64,000 bases of DNA from the NCBI GenBank assembly GCA_020002185.1, contig CM034533.1, positions 71,728,579-71,792,578 on the forward strand, written 5' to 3'. The DNA comes from Paraescarpia echinospica (lineage: Eukaryota > Annelida > Polychaeta > Sabellida > Siboglinidae). How positions within the stretch are numbered: position 1 is the stretch's first letter; every line of letters starts with the position of its first letter. This document shows, piece by piece, positions 22,501 to 32,536 of this stretch. A model generated the notes under the pieces. The model was not told where the DNA came from and did not search any database. It saw only the letters and a program-made list of their open reading frames with translations. A program made the position numbers and the translations under genes.

Positions 22501-25500
22501 ACATTTTGTAACATCATTAGTAGAATCCTTATCCATTGATATAGTTACTATCATAACAATATGTGACTGCAGACATGAACAATCCTGCAATAATAAATTT
22601 TATAGTCACTATAGGAAGCCTGCTCCAGGAGTGGTGTAATAATAATAATACCTATTAGTAACAATAAGTTGAACAAAGCACAATATAATAACAGAAACAA
22701 TGTAATAGTAACTGACATATAATATATATATACATGTTTATTAATATATGTCGCATCAAAATATAAATTTAATTATGCTTTCTGTATCCTATTGAACTAG
22801 TTTATCCAGGTTTTATGATTGCCAACATCCATCCCATGAATAATGTGGGAGCCGAATAATGGTCCTTGGTATATTTCTGAGCTTCAGTTTAAAAAAACAT
22901 CAGGACTTGTGCCAGTAATTAGCAATGCACCAAGCAGTAAGGTGTAATTACACTGATTGCAATCTATTAAATTGCAGTGACATTTCTTTTGTCTTCCATT
23001 CATTCATGTTATACAGACATAAAATGAAAAATATGTTCTATCCGTAAACGTTGTTAGTAGATAATACAAGATACAATAGTTATATTTTTGTTCTAAATAT
23101 TTATCTCGGTACATACTGTAGTTCCAATTCAAAATGTAATGATAATACCTTCAAATGTAATAGTATATATTGCATGATGTACATTGTCTTCGATATTCAA
23201 CTGTAATAAAATGGAAACTAGGCAATAGCAATATATGACACTGTAATGTAATTCACCATAGGCCTGTGCACTGGAGTTATGAAAATACAAATCAATAAAT
23301 TACTATTGAAATATTAAAAATTCTATAGTAACAAATGTAACAGTACTTGTGTGTTACAATAGTGTGTGTTATGAAAGCTGCTCTCTACTGTAAGAATTCT
23401 ATAGTAACAAATGTAACAGTACTTGTGTGTTACAATAGTGTGTGTTATGAAAGCTGCATCTACTGTAAGAATTATATTTATTGAAAACATTACTTTTGAA
23501 AACTTAAACATAATATATTATTAACTCGATGAATACATACTGTAATCTACAGGGTGTTCAATGTGGTAACCATTCAATATTAATAATAATTAATCACTTC
23601 TACCTGCAAGGTTTACCAATTGCAATGGTGATCAGGGTGATGTTAGGCATGGGTTAATTGCATGGGTTAATTATAGTAATAATAAGTATCCGACATGTCA
23701 CATCCATGTTACCCAGTTCCTGCCATTTCCACCTAGCATGCTTTAATTACCAGTAGATCAGGTTCAGATAACTATTTTAACTGGTGGGAGAATGCAGTGG
23801 GCCAGCTGGAGTTGGCTGGTGTATTTGTTATTCATAGCAGGAAAGACCTACAAAGTGCAATGTCAACTGGTAATTAATTAGATTTGATCTTTGATCAGTT
23901 GACTAGGGCAAACACTACACTTAGTTCCTCAGTCAAGTGGAGGAGTCACAACAAAGGAGTCCAATTAGCTGGATTAGCAGACAGGTGCCAAACACTGTAA
24001 TAAACTGTTTCTACAGAGAATACTGATGGGGGATAATTCTTCAGCAAGTCATTGATGACATAAGACTTTAGTGAGTCATGTGTCAGAGGAGGAGATTGCC
24101 AGCAACTGGTTCCAACTATGAGAGTGAGACAGACCACTTCCTAATTTTATATTTTTTGTTTTAAATATCTAACTTATGCATGGTACTTTATGTGTACATA
24201 CATTTGATGTTGATCAAAATGCATGGCACTTTCATAAAGTCCAAGTATTGTCATTTAAAAAACAACAAATGTTATGTATGAAAAATAATAATTAATTTAT
24301 GCAAATTCAACGTTAAATACATTTGAAAATATAATTATTCTTCCATCTGCAAATTCACATTGTTCTACATCCAAGTATTGCTTCTTACGGTTTAAAAAAC
24401 TTATTATAACAGACTAACCTGACTCGGCAACGAGTATAATTAAAATAATTATTTCTTATTTGCATGTAAAAGTAAATAGATTAATTAAATGCATAACTAA
24501 CAAATTAGCATCAATTAATTTGCTGACGTTTTTGTTTTATTGCCTTACATTCCTGTAACCATGATAATTATAAAAACAGTCACCTGAATCGATTTGATTA
24601 CACTATCAAATTTTCCACAAAACTGAGTATATGTAGATTTATTATAGTAGTATCGTGCATAACTACAACATTTAGAATATAAGATACTTAGGAAGAGTTC
24701 CGTGATATGATTGGAACCAATGGGATACAATGACAATAAGTTGAATAACTTATTTTGACACTTGACACACAAGAGACCGTCCAGTCCAGGCATTATACTA
24801 GACCTACAGAATAATAATAGTAGATATAACATGTAAGAATTACCTTCATTCGTTGCCGCTTTCGGTAAGCAGACCTCGTAAATTCACCACTCGTCGAAGG
24901 AACCTGGTACCCCAAAGAAGCCATGGGTGTAGTTGCTGAGCCGGCTGTAGTGACAGCGGCAGCGGAGCCTGCAGCGGCGACTGCGGCACTGGAACAACGC
25001 TTGCGAGACCCGCTTGCCTTCGACTCGGGCAAAGCGGCCGTCGATCCTGCCCGTGCCGACGCCTGTCTTCTGCGGATTGACGGCATCAATGCAGCTTCTA
25101 CTGCCGGGAATATTGTTGGGACTGCATCGCTTTTCAACGATATTCGAGCACCAGGATATCCAAGGGTTGCCAACATCTCCGGATCGCGATCAAAACAGCT
25201 TTTCTCAAAATGAGCGGAGCAAAGCCGGCTGTGTTTCTTCAATAAAACTGGATCCGTAGGGAACCGAAAAAAATGGTGTGTTGCTGTATGTTTAGAAGAG
25301 TTTGCATTACAACCGAATGCCGCACAATGAACCATGATGATATTCGCATTACACAGCCACCTCTGCTGTCATATTGCTGAGAATGAATGTAAACAAGCGG
25401 TCGCTGTATCGGCAGAGTCAACTCTGACGTCACATCTCGGCATCCCGAAAAGCGCGCCAAAAATATGCATATTCGAAAATGTCCGGATGTACAGCATAAA

Positions 25501-28500
25501 ATGTGGAATTTTTAATTCTTCGATTTTTGGGGATTTTTTTGGCTTGGTGGACATGGAAATATATAGCAGGATCTAATTTAATATGAATTCAAGCAATATA
25601 TGTTTTTATTCCCTTTAATGTTAAGATGACTGTGACTTGCTTACATTTAATAAATTGCACGTCTTTTTAAATAAGCAAACAGAGTTTAAGCAAACACGTG
25701 GCACTAAGTAATTGCATAAATTTAAGTAGGTTTCATGAAGCCGGCCCCTGGTGTGCACTGGTAAACTAATGGATTTTAGGTAGGTAATCTGTATAGAGTT
25801 TGAGAAACTGCTCTCTTAGTGATATACCCACATACACAATTTCTTGGTGAAATATGTAATATTTTAACAGTTTTCCTTATTAAATAGATGTTTCTTAATA
25901 AGTACTAGCATTTCATAAACAGAAGAGATGTGTGTAAGAGTTAGTGCAAATCTAATCTGTATATTTAAAGTGCAGCCAGTGATCTGTGTCTGTATGTATC
26001 ACCTGTTGGAGGGGGATTGTAATGTACACTTCTGTTCACCCCATTTCCAACACCCCGTAATTTCTTAATTCTATCGAATATTATTGATAGTTGAATTTAC
26101 TGCCAATCATACGTGCGGGAACAGAGAGGGCAGGGGGCAGCTGCCCCCCTGAAATTTCTCCATGGGGCTGACATATGGTTAAATGTGAGCGAGAATGTTT
26201 GTTTTTGTGGCAAGCGTCAATGGTAGGTGGAAATCTAAATTTTATGAGACGATTAATGTTAATTTTGTACACTGTGAAAGGTGTGTGCAATTGGAGGGCA
26301 GCAGAGCTGGGGTCGATTACACACTCATAATTACGATTACACTGTCTTGGGAAAAGTTGATTACGGTTACACACTTTAAAAAAAAAAGATTACGATATCA
26401 GTTCTCCGATTACGAATTACGATTACATTTTTTTGGATCAATCTTCATTCCTAAATTTTTATAGTATGTATGATTTGCTAAGGTTATGTCATACAATATT
26501 AACCAGATATACATATGTGTAATCAAAAATGTTGTAAGCAGAATGTACATCGTGTTGTACTTGCACATATCTCACAGTATGTACGTAATAGATTGACCTG
26601 TGAATTTGATGATGAATACATAATGTAAGGCATATTTAATATGTGCAAATGCATAATCAGCATTAGTGACTAATTATTCACGATTCACAAACTACAAACA
26701 AATGAGTATAATCCAGTACATTTATTACTCAAAACACCATCATCAAGAACACTACAGGTAGTGATGTAGGCCTGTCCACTTGCTGATTAAAAGGAGAAAA
26801 AGATAAGCACAAGTGGAGCCACATTGTCTAACAATAATAATAATAATGTTTCATTTCAGAGAAAAGTCCATATGTACATACAATACAAAAATTAAAAAAT
26901 AAATACTCAATCTAAGATTCTAAAACTGTGACTAACTACATTGTTCAGTACGACAGTGTCAACTGTGCAGTTGACCAACTGTAGGCAACTGTTGGTCAAC
27001 TGTGCAGTTGACCAACAGCATACCGCTTGCAACAGTTTTCAATTTGTCATTAGAAGAGGGAGTGGTTCCTTTAGAATGGAAAGAAGCAAACATTATACCG
27101 TTATTCAAAAAAGGTTCGAGAAACAAGTCAGAGAACTATAGACCAGTGAGTTTAACATCAGTGATTTGTAAATTGTTAGAAAGACTAATTAAAGATCACA
27201 TGGTGGATTTTATTGTTAAACAAAACTTGATAAACCCATCTCAACATGGTTTTTTTAAAGCGAGGTCATGCTTAACAAATATGTTATGTTTTTTGGAAGA
27301 CATCACTAAGTGGGTAGATGAGGGATCACCAGTAGATATCGTCTACTTAGATTTTCAAAAAGCTTTCGACAAAGTACCACATCAAAGATTACTGCTTAAA
27401 CTAAAGGCCCATGGCATAGGAAATGGTATAATAAACTGGATAGAACAATGGTTGATTGACAGAAGACAACGTGTAGTAGTTGATGGGGAGGCTTCAAACT
27501 GGAAATCGGTATTGAGTGGGGTACCACAGGGATCAGTATTAGGACCTATATTATTCTTAATATATATCAACGATTTGGATGATGAAATAACAAGCAAGGT
27601 GTTGAAATTTGCGGATGATACAAAAGTGTTTAGAAGGATTAAAATTGATGGAGATAGACAGCATTTACAAGATGATCTTGACAGGTTGATCAAATGGTCT
27701 GAAAAGTGGCAAATGCTGTTCAATTTTGGGAAATGTAAATGCCTCCACACAGGACATGGGAACGAAGAGGTAGAATATACAATGGGGGGTACTGTACTAA
27801 GTACTACTGTAAAAGAAAAGGACTTAGGGTTAACCATTAGTGCTGATATGAAGGTTTCAGAGCAGTGCGGAATTGCAGCTTCAAAGGGAAATCAAATCCT
27901 TGGATTAATTAGGCGAAACATAACGTATAAGGAAAAAGAGCTAATAATACCGCTGTACAAAACAATAGTTAGGCCTCATTTAGAATATTGTATTCAAGCG
28001 TGGAGGCCATATCGGAAGAAGGACATAGATATGCTAGAAGGAGTGGAGAGGAGGACAACTAAAATGATACAAAAACTGAGGGATCTTAGTTACGAAATAA
28101 GCCTAAAAATGCGGTTTAACAACACTAGAGACCAGGAGATTGAGAGGAGATCAGATAGAAGTGTTTAAAATATTGAAGGGTTATGAAAATATTGATAGAA
28201 ATATTTTTTTCTCAGTTAAGAAAGATAGAAGGACTAGAGGACATGAACTTACATTGGCAAAGGAGCAGAGTAGATTGGATATAAGAAAGTTTTCATTTTC
28301 ACAAAGGACTGTAAATGAATGGAACAGATTACCTGCTGATTGTGTGGGTGCTAGTAGCGTGAATATGTTTAAAAATAAAATCGACACATACCTCAGACGG
28401 GCGGGATACACATAGATAAAAGGGTCGGACTCTTGATAAGCCAAAGGGCTTCCTTGTCCACCTGCCACCTAGAGTTAATTCTCTGGGTGGCAATCTTGTT

Positions 28501-31500
28501 AAATCTTGTTAAATCACTTCACAATTGTATTTCACAGGGTAGCAAGCATGACTGAATACAACCAAACCATTTAATCCTTTAGAAGGATTTGTATAATTCT
28601 GTGCAAACACTAGGAGTTAGAAACCAATAAAAATAAATTGCAATTAGCCATGGTCCAGGTATGACCAGGTCAGACCTGAACCAGGCATATGAAGACTCTT
28701 CTGACAAACTGTGAATAAAACCAAAGGATTTAATCCTTCAGAAGGATCTGTGCAAACACTAGCAGTGGCTGGCCAGTGAGCAGTGAGATACCAATAAAAG
28801 TAAATTGCAATTAGCCATGGCCCATTGCTGGTATTACTGTTACAATCTGTTACCATCTGGCTGTCGTTTTCAACTGCCTCAACTAAGACTCTGTTGCTCT
28901 CGAAATTCCTTCATCCCATCCTCTATTCGTCTTCTAAACGAATGATCTGCCTCCTTCCTTCCCCCTCTCTCCAATGCCTGTCTGGCAACTTGAGAATATG
29001 GGTTCATGTGTGTGTGCGCGCACATGCGTGCACGTGTGTGATTATGCTAGTAATTGCACTGTATTCCACCTAGTTAAATAACACCTGTGATGATGAACTT
29101 GTTCCTGTACTGATGGCTGTGATATGTAAATGTAAATTATGTTTCCTAACAACTGGCTGATTGTTCTGTGCTATTTTATTGTAATCATATGTAAATCATT
29201 GAATCAGTGTTCTCAGTTACACATGTGTACTTATTTATTAATTAATTTATTTATTGCATTCTTAAATAGCAAACAACACAAGAGAATTTCCCTATGAGGG
29301 ACAATAAAGGTATTTTGAATTGAATTTGAGTGCACCAGTGTTTCTGTGATTATTGCCTTACAAATAGTTTATATTCATGAATGGTTGCATGCATGCATGT
29401 ATGTATATATATATATATATACTGTATAGAGTTTGAGAAACTGCTCTCTTAGTGATATACCCACATACACAATTTCTTGGTGAAATATGTAATATTTTAA
29501 CAGTTTTCCTTATTAAATAGATGTTTCTTAATAAGTACTAGCATTTCATAAACAGAAGAGATGTGTGTAAGAGTTAGTGCAAATCTAATCTGTATATTTA
29601 AAGTGCAGCCGGTGATCCGTGTCTGTACGTATCACCTGTTGGAGGGGGATTGTAATGTACACTTCTGTTCACCCCATTTCCAACACCCCGTAATTTCTTA
29701 ATTCTATCGAATATTATTGATAGTTGAATTTACTGCCAATCATACGTGCGGGAACAGAGAGGGCAGGGGGCAGCTGCCCCCCTGAAATTTCTCCATGGGG
29801 CTGACATATGGTTAAATGTGAGCGAGAATGTTTGTTTTTGTGGCAAGCGACGATTAATGTTAATTTTTGTAGACTGAAAGGTGTGTGCAATTGGAGGGCA
29901 GCAGAGCTGGGGTCGATTACACACTCATGATTACGATTACACTGTCTTGGGAAAAGTTGATTACGGTTACACACTTGGAAAAAAATGATTACGATATATA
30001 TATATGTATATATACTGGAATTAAAACTATTATGACATGTTTAATCACTGTTTGAAAAAAAAATATTAGGTGTAATCATGTGTAATCAAGTCTGATTACA
30101 CGATTACAGGACACTATTACAATTACAAATACACTGCCTTAGATTACGATTACAATCATAATTGACCCCAGCTTTGGAGGGCAGACATATGGTTTTCTGC
30201 CCTCCCCCCATTAAATGACATGGTTTTCTGCCCCCCTCCCAGTAATAGGCGGCACAGCGGCGAAACATTTTCAACAGAACCCCCCATTTTCAGATGTCAC
30301 AGTCGAGCCAACTGAGACAGCTAAAAAATTTGTCAGTAGTGCTGAAGCTCCGGTAGCCCCCAATATGAATTTTGTTGCCGCGCCACTGCTGCCAATACTC
30401 GATAGTGCACTTTGTCTTCTACACTTTGTGGTCTAGTACTATTGTTATTATTGAGAGATTGTGTGCTGTTTGTTGGAAATACAAATGTTGTTATTTATTG
30501 ATGCAGTGTCAGGAATAATTTACTATGTATTATAATGTTTATCTACTATGACTCATTTGTTGAAAATAGCAGAGTAGCAGACTCATACCAACAATGTTGT
30601 ATCATCTGCAGGTTGTGGAATGTGCCAAAAGGGGTTTTAAGGCCGAGGGTGTGGAGTTGAACCCCTGGCTGGTGTGGTACTCGCGCTGGTCAGCCTGGAG
30701 GTCAGGTGTGGGTCACCTCACTAAGTTCTACACGCAAGACTTGTGGAAGGTTCGTTCGCACTGGGTGGTAGCCAGTAGAGGTGTAATACTACATCAAACT
30801 GTCGATGTTTCATGATAGTTGATGTGATAATAGTGTAGTGTCAATAATTGATGTGATAATAGTGTAGTGTCAGTAGTAAATTGTACTGTCTGTCAATAGT
30901 TATCATTGATAACACACAGAATGATAATTAGTAACTCGAGTTAACAAACTGATTACTAGGGTTACTTAGGCCACACAACAGTGTTCATAAACATGATACT
31001 TATATTTACCAACCCAACATCAACAAGCATCATAAAAAACAGCATCATTCACGAATTCACCATTTTGAACCAACTGCGAGGTGGTGTTACATTTCAGTTA
31101 TGGTTTGGGACTGCTTTTTTCAAGTATTCAGTATTCCATGACACAATCATAATACTATTGTAATGGTTGTGACGCCATCGTAATAGCAGGTGTGATATTG
31201 TTTATTTAATTGAGTCCTTTAGGTATTTCCCAGTTTTGTTCATGATTGCAAGATACAACCAAGTAACCTTTGCACATTAATTGGATCATGGCTGAATGCT
31301 TCCCACAAAAGTCGAGATGGTGTTCAGTTTGAACAGAGGGAGTAAAGTGTAAAGTGTTTTGAGCAGTCCTAAGGAATGGATACTAACTGTGATATATAAG
31401 AACTTTCTTTAAAAGTGCCATTTTACATGTTTGTTGATTAATGCTTTCGAGTCTGCCATGTGCTATATTGGATTTGTTTATCCAAGAGGACAAGATAATA

Positions 31501-32536
31501 GCTAATTGTCCTTTGTCTGCTTGCAGACGAACTTGTCAAAATATGACAGCATTGTTATATTTGGGGTTCCCAACATGGTGAGTATTATGAACAGAGTAAT
31601 GTGATTTTACAATGGTATATTCTAGAAAGATAATTTTTAATTAAATGCAAAATTGTTCAATGTTTTTTATTCAGATGTATTCAAATTTCAAATAACTTAA
31701 ACACATCGGTGTTAATACATAGGTATTTACAATAATTGTTCAAGTAAACTATTAATGTTTTTGCAGCTTTTGATTGATATTATGTGATTGGGCTTGTAAT
31801 GTATGTGTAAGTCATGAAATACACTGACCATCTGTAATTACACTATCCATAATAAAAGTCAATCAACTTATTGGTATTTGCAAGCTACTGTTGAGAGTTC
31901 CATTGGACGATAAAAATGGTCTAAAAAAACACAGTCAATAACTGTCGAATTTAACCGATATAACATGGCTACAAAGACATTATGCACCACGCTGCCCCGT
32001 TCTAATATCCAAAATGCTGATACACTCTCAAGGTGCATTAGTATCTGTGCCGATAGGTATCGTCACTGTTTTCCCCATTTCCCGTGTGGTGGGGACGATA
32101 AACCACCACCCACCCATTTGCAATGTGTTTGGGACTTGTGTGACCATCTCTAGCTTCCATAGTTTCAAACTTAGACATTACCTGTAGAAAAAAGTATAAC
32201 ATTATTTTATGTGTGAGGTTAGAACCAACACATAAGCAAGTTTTAATGCTCTTCTTAGGAGACCATTTTTATTACACCGAAAACCAATTGTGTAAGTGAA
32301 AAAGAAAAGCGATCTGCACAGAATGAAACCGCTTGTTTGCCTTTGTTCTACAGATGGAGCCACTTGAGACAAAATTAGCCAATGAGCTGCAGCCACGTGG
32401 TCAGGTGATTGCGTGCCGGTTCCCGATGCCGACTTGGACGCCGGTAGAAACAGTAGAACAAGGAATTGACTCGGTGTGGCGTTATGAGAAGCCTACAATG
32501 GAACTACCAGAAGAAACGTCGGCCCATTCCCATTAA
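19287..32536 (+). CDS. ATPSCKMT: ATP synthase c-subunit lysine methyltransferase (FAM173B type), four exons
   Basis: The coding sequence joins 19287-19547, 30612-30749, 31527-31577 and 32354-32536: 210 residues against about 233 in human FAM173B. All introns are phase 0 with GT-AG borders. Residues 24-48 form a membrane segment followed by [20 protein letters not shown], the conserved pre-methyltransferase region. Residues 79-87 (DLGSGDGRI) are the SAM-binding motif I, completed by V-V from exon 2. [11 protein letters not shown] (exon 2), IVIFGVPNM (exon 3) and [13 protein letters not shown] (exon 4) are family hallmarks that separate it from the FAM173A/ANTKMT paralogue. The known human enzyme is mitochondrial and trimethylates a lysine of the ATP synthase c-ring; the role here is by homology. 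Nothing is missing, so I expect the gene to be functional despite an 11-kb transposon-filled first intron. Confidence 0.93.
20109..20301 (+). CDS. First exon resembling P2X7-like (P2XR_C domain) proteins
   Basis: The exon starts at ATG 20109 ([20 protein letters not shown]), runs through an acidic Ser/Asp/Glu stretch ([20 protein letters not shown]) and ends at the donor G|GTAAGC after 64 codons plus one base. A YxFEP motif followed by an acidic linker is how many invertebrate proteins labelled P2X purinoceptor 7-like begin, before a Cys-rich DWCxCGxC domain. I did not find that Cys-rich exon downstream, so the gene is partial or decayed. It starts 270 bases inside the left end of the Kolobok element, in the opposite direction to the THAP gene, suggesting that the element carries two divergent-end genes. 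An in-frame extension to 20031 has no supporting signal. Confidence 0.4.
20968..21078. repeat. Short tandem duplication, period about 54 bp
   Basis: ATTACAAATCCATCAAGCAA and ATTACAAATTCATCAAGCAA start adjacent copies that both continue through CACAGT.TTACTGGG.TGAATCAT. The repeat lies inside the Kolobok-like element. Confidence 0.7.
21933..24583. other. AT-rich interior of the Kolobok-like element
   Basis: No exon is evident. A tandem duplication with a period of 76 bp lies at 23321-23472 (units starting TTCTATAGTAACAAATG). The stretch is probably an intron of the THAP gene or non-coding ballast. Confidence 0.5.
24584..24803 (-). other. Possible extra exon of the THAP gene
   Basis: On the minus strand an open stretch after ATTCTGTAG reads [20 protein letters not shown] and ends IKSIQ before GTGACT. 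It has CxxC and FCGK Cys positions. Its reading phase (two bases needed from the upstream exon) does not fit exon A, which ends in phase 0. It is therefore either an alternative exon or a chance frame. Confidence 0.25.
25619..26399 (+). repeat. ATPSCKMT intron segment present in three copies (reference copy)
   Basis: The first part (25619-25985) is found inverted at 17276-17620. The part 25789-26399 is found directly repeated at 29422-29999. Because copy 17276 also contains exon 1 sequence, this is the parental copy and the others are segmental duplicates. From 26302 it contains the left end of the hAT-like element preceded by GAGGGCAG, but not its right end. Confidence 0.85.
26400..26990. 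other. Gene-free AT-rich intron stretch
   Basis: No exon or recognisable repeat was seen. Confidence 0.4.
26991..27016. repeat. Perfect 12-bp inverted repeat at the LINE 5' junction
   Basis: GTTGGTCAACTG, two bases, then CAGTTGACCAAC. A direct copy of AACTGTGCAGTTGACCAAC also lies 39 bp upstream (26960). The structure sits exactly where the 5'-truncated CR1-like LINE begins. Confidence 0.8.
27002..28520 (+). mobile_element. CR1-like LINE, 5'-truncated copy
   Basis: The reverse transcriptase frame 27002-28168 is nearly intact. It reads [61 protein letters not shown], the catalytic KFADDTKVF, and the C-terminal [15 protein letters not shown]. One frameshift near 28110-28140 moves the last domain ([20 protein letters not shown]) into the frame 28140-28415. 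The endonuclease and ORF1 are absent. The 3' end shows a repeated CTTGTTAAAT tail at 28493-28515. The sequence is very similar to 53101-54330, so both are copies of one family. It lies in intron 1 of ATPSCKMT, in sense orientation. Confidence 0.88.
28561..28832. repeat. Imperfect direct repeat after the LINE
   Basis: Two stretches share ATTTAATCCTT.AGAAGGAT, TGTGCAAACACTAG and AATTGCAATTAGCCATGG, about 165 bp apart. No product is suggested. Confidence 0.55.
29422..29999 (+). repeat. Second direct copy of the intron segment
   Basis: Matches 25789-26399 with a few substitutions and a 31-bp deletion near 29851. TA-rich runs lie at both edges (29405-29421 and from 29996). It carries the hAT-like element at the same site and with the same GAGGGCAG neighbour as the reference copy, so the duplication happened after that insertion. 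Confidence 0.85.
29902..30176. mobile_element. 275-bp hAT-like MITE
   Basis: The left end CAGAGCTGGGGTCGATTAC and the reverse complement of the right end, CAAAGCTGGGGTCAATTA, are inverted repeats. Both sides are flanked by the identical octamer GAGGGCAG (29894-29901 and 30177-30184). An 8-bp duplication with CA(G/A)...TG termini is the signature of hAT elements. The interior consists of GATTAC-type repeats and a TA tract, with no ORF. Confidence 0.88.
30612..30749 (+). CDS. ATPSCKMT: ATPSCKMT exon 2
   Basis: 46 codons after the acceptor CATCTGCAG, from VVECAKRGF to TQDLWK. It contains the acidic [11 protein letters not shown] motif that binds the SAM ribose in this fold. The donor is GTTCGT, a weaker match than the other donors of the gene. 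Confidence 0.9.
31271..31412 (+). mobile_element. SINE, 5'-truncated, in ATPSCKMT intron 2
   Basis: Matches the 3' half of the SINE at 44286-44620 from GCACATTAATTG to TATATAAGAACTTTCTTTA, including AAGTCGAGATGGTGTT and AAAGTGTAAAG. The tRNA-like head is missing. Confidence 0.75.
31527..31577 (+). CDS. ATPSCKMT: ATPSCKMT exon 3
   Basis: A 51-base exon between the acceptor CTGCTTGCAG and the donor GTGAGT. It encodes [17 protein letters not shown], which aligns with the SNVVIFGVPQM strand of vertebrate FAM173B. Confidence 0.9.
32354..32536 (+). CDS. ATPSCKMT: ATPSCKMT exon 4 (terminal)
   Basis: 60 codons and a TAA after the acceptor TTTGTTCTACAG. It starts [12 protein letters not shown], contains [13 protein letters not shown] and GIDSVWRYE, and ends in a short variable tail. 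The Met at its start is internal: it follows the final Met of exon 3, as in the MM pair of the vertebrate protein. Confidence 0.9.
   Translation: MEPLETKLANELQPRGQVIACRFPMPTWTPVETVEQGIDSVWRYEKPTMELPEETSAHSH

Larger units (their letters stand above)
21315..25335 (-). pseudogene. THAP-domain transposase of the Kolobok-like element, decayed
   Basis: Exon A (25335-24844, 164 codons) starts MVHCAAFGC and has the C2CH residues C4, C9, C39 and H42, plus the closing AVPTIFP motif of a THAP zinc finger. The C9-C39 spacing is too short: about 12-15 residues with the invariant Trp are missing. An Ala/Ser-rich linker leads to RKRQRMK and the donor GTAATT. Exon B (21932-21315, 206 codons), after the acceptor TTATTTCAG, is in compatible phase 0. 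It has an acidic stretch, then [20 protein letters not shown], which resembles the post-THAP core of related multi-copy proteins, and ends at GTAAAG. A TAA at 21609-21611 interrupts exon B. The rest of the catalytic domain is not recognisable, so the gene is dead. Confidence 0.7.
19837..25614 (-). mobile_element. Kolobok-superfamily DNA transposon (T2-like), 5778 bp
   Basis: The left end reads TTAA then AGGAAATAACAACA. The right end, reverse-complemented, reads TTAA then AGGGAATAAAAACA: 14-bp inverted termini with two mismatches, and TTAA target duplications at 19833-19836 and 25615-25618. The intron duplicate at 17276-17936 shows the same flanks joined at one TTAA, which proves insertion and fixes both ends. 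TTAA duplications are made by piggyBac and Kolobok elements. piggyBac termini start with CCC, whereas T2/Kolobok termini read TTAAAGGRR from family knowledge, as here. The minus strand carries a THAP-domain gene (Kolobok transposases have THAP fingers). The + strand has a P2X7-like first exon near the left end. The DDE catalytic region was not found and the transposase has a stop codon, so the copy is probably dead. Confidence 0.87.
19548..30611 (+). other. ATPSCKMT intron 1 (11,064 bp)
   Basis: Bounded by GTAAGT and TGCAG. It contains the Kolobok-like transposon (19837-25614), the intron-derived repeat unit (25619-26399), a CR1-like LINE (27002-28520), a second copy of the repeat unit (29422-29999) and a hAT-like MITE (29902-30176). 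Human and invertebrate orthologues have an intron in this gene, but its position elsewhere cannot be checked here. Confidence 0.85.

Noticed and set aside
24844..25335. Host THAP transcription-factor gene nested in the intron
   Set aside because: The exon lies between transposon termini proven by the empty-site copy, and its finger is incomplete.
19837..25614. piggyBac element
   Set aside because: The TTAA duplication fits, but the termini start AGG and not CCC, and the gene has a THAP finger.
26081..26374. Minus-strand open frame also found at 29714-29974
   Set aside because: It recurs only because the DNA segment is duplicated; it ends in hAT-like terminal sequence and has no motif.
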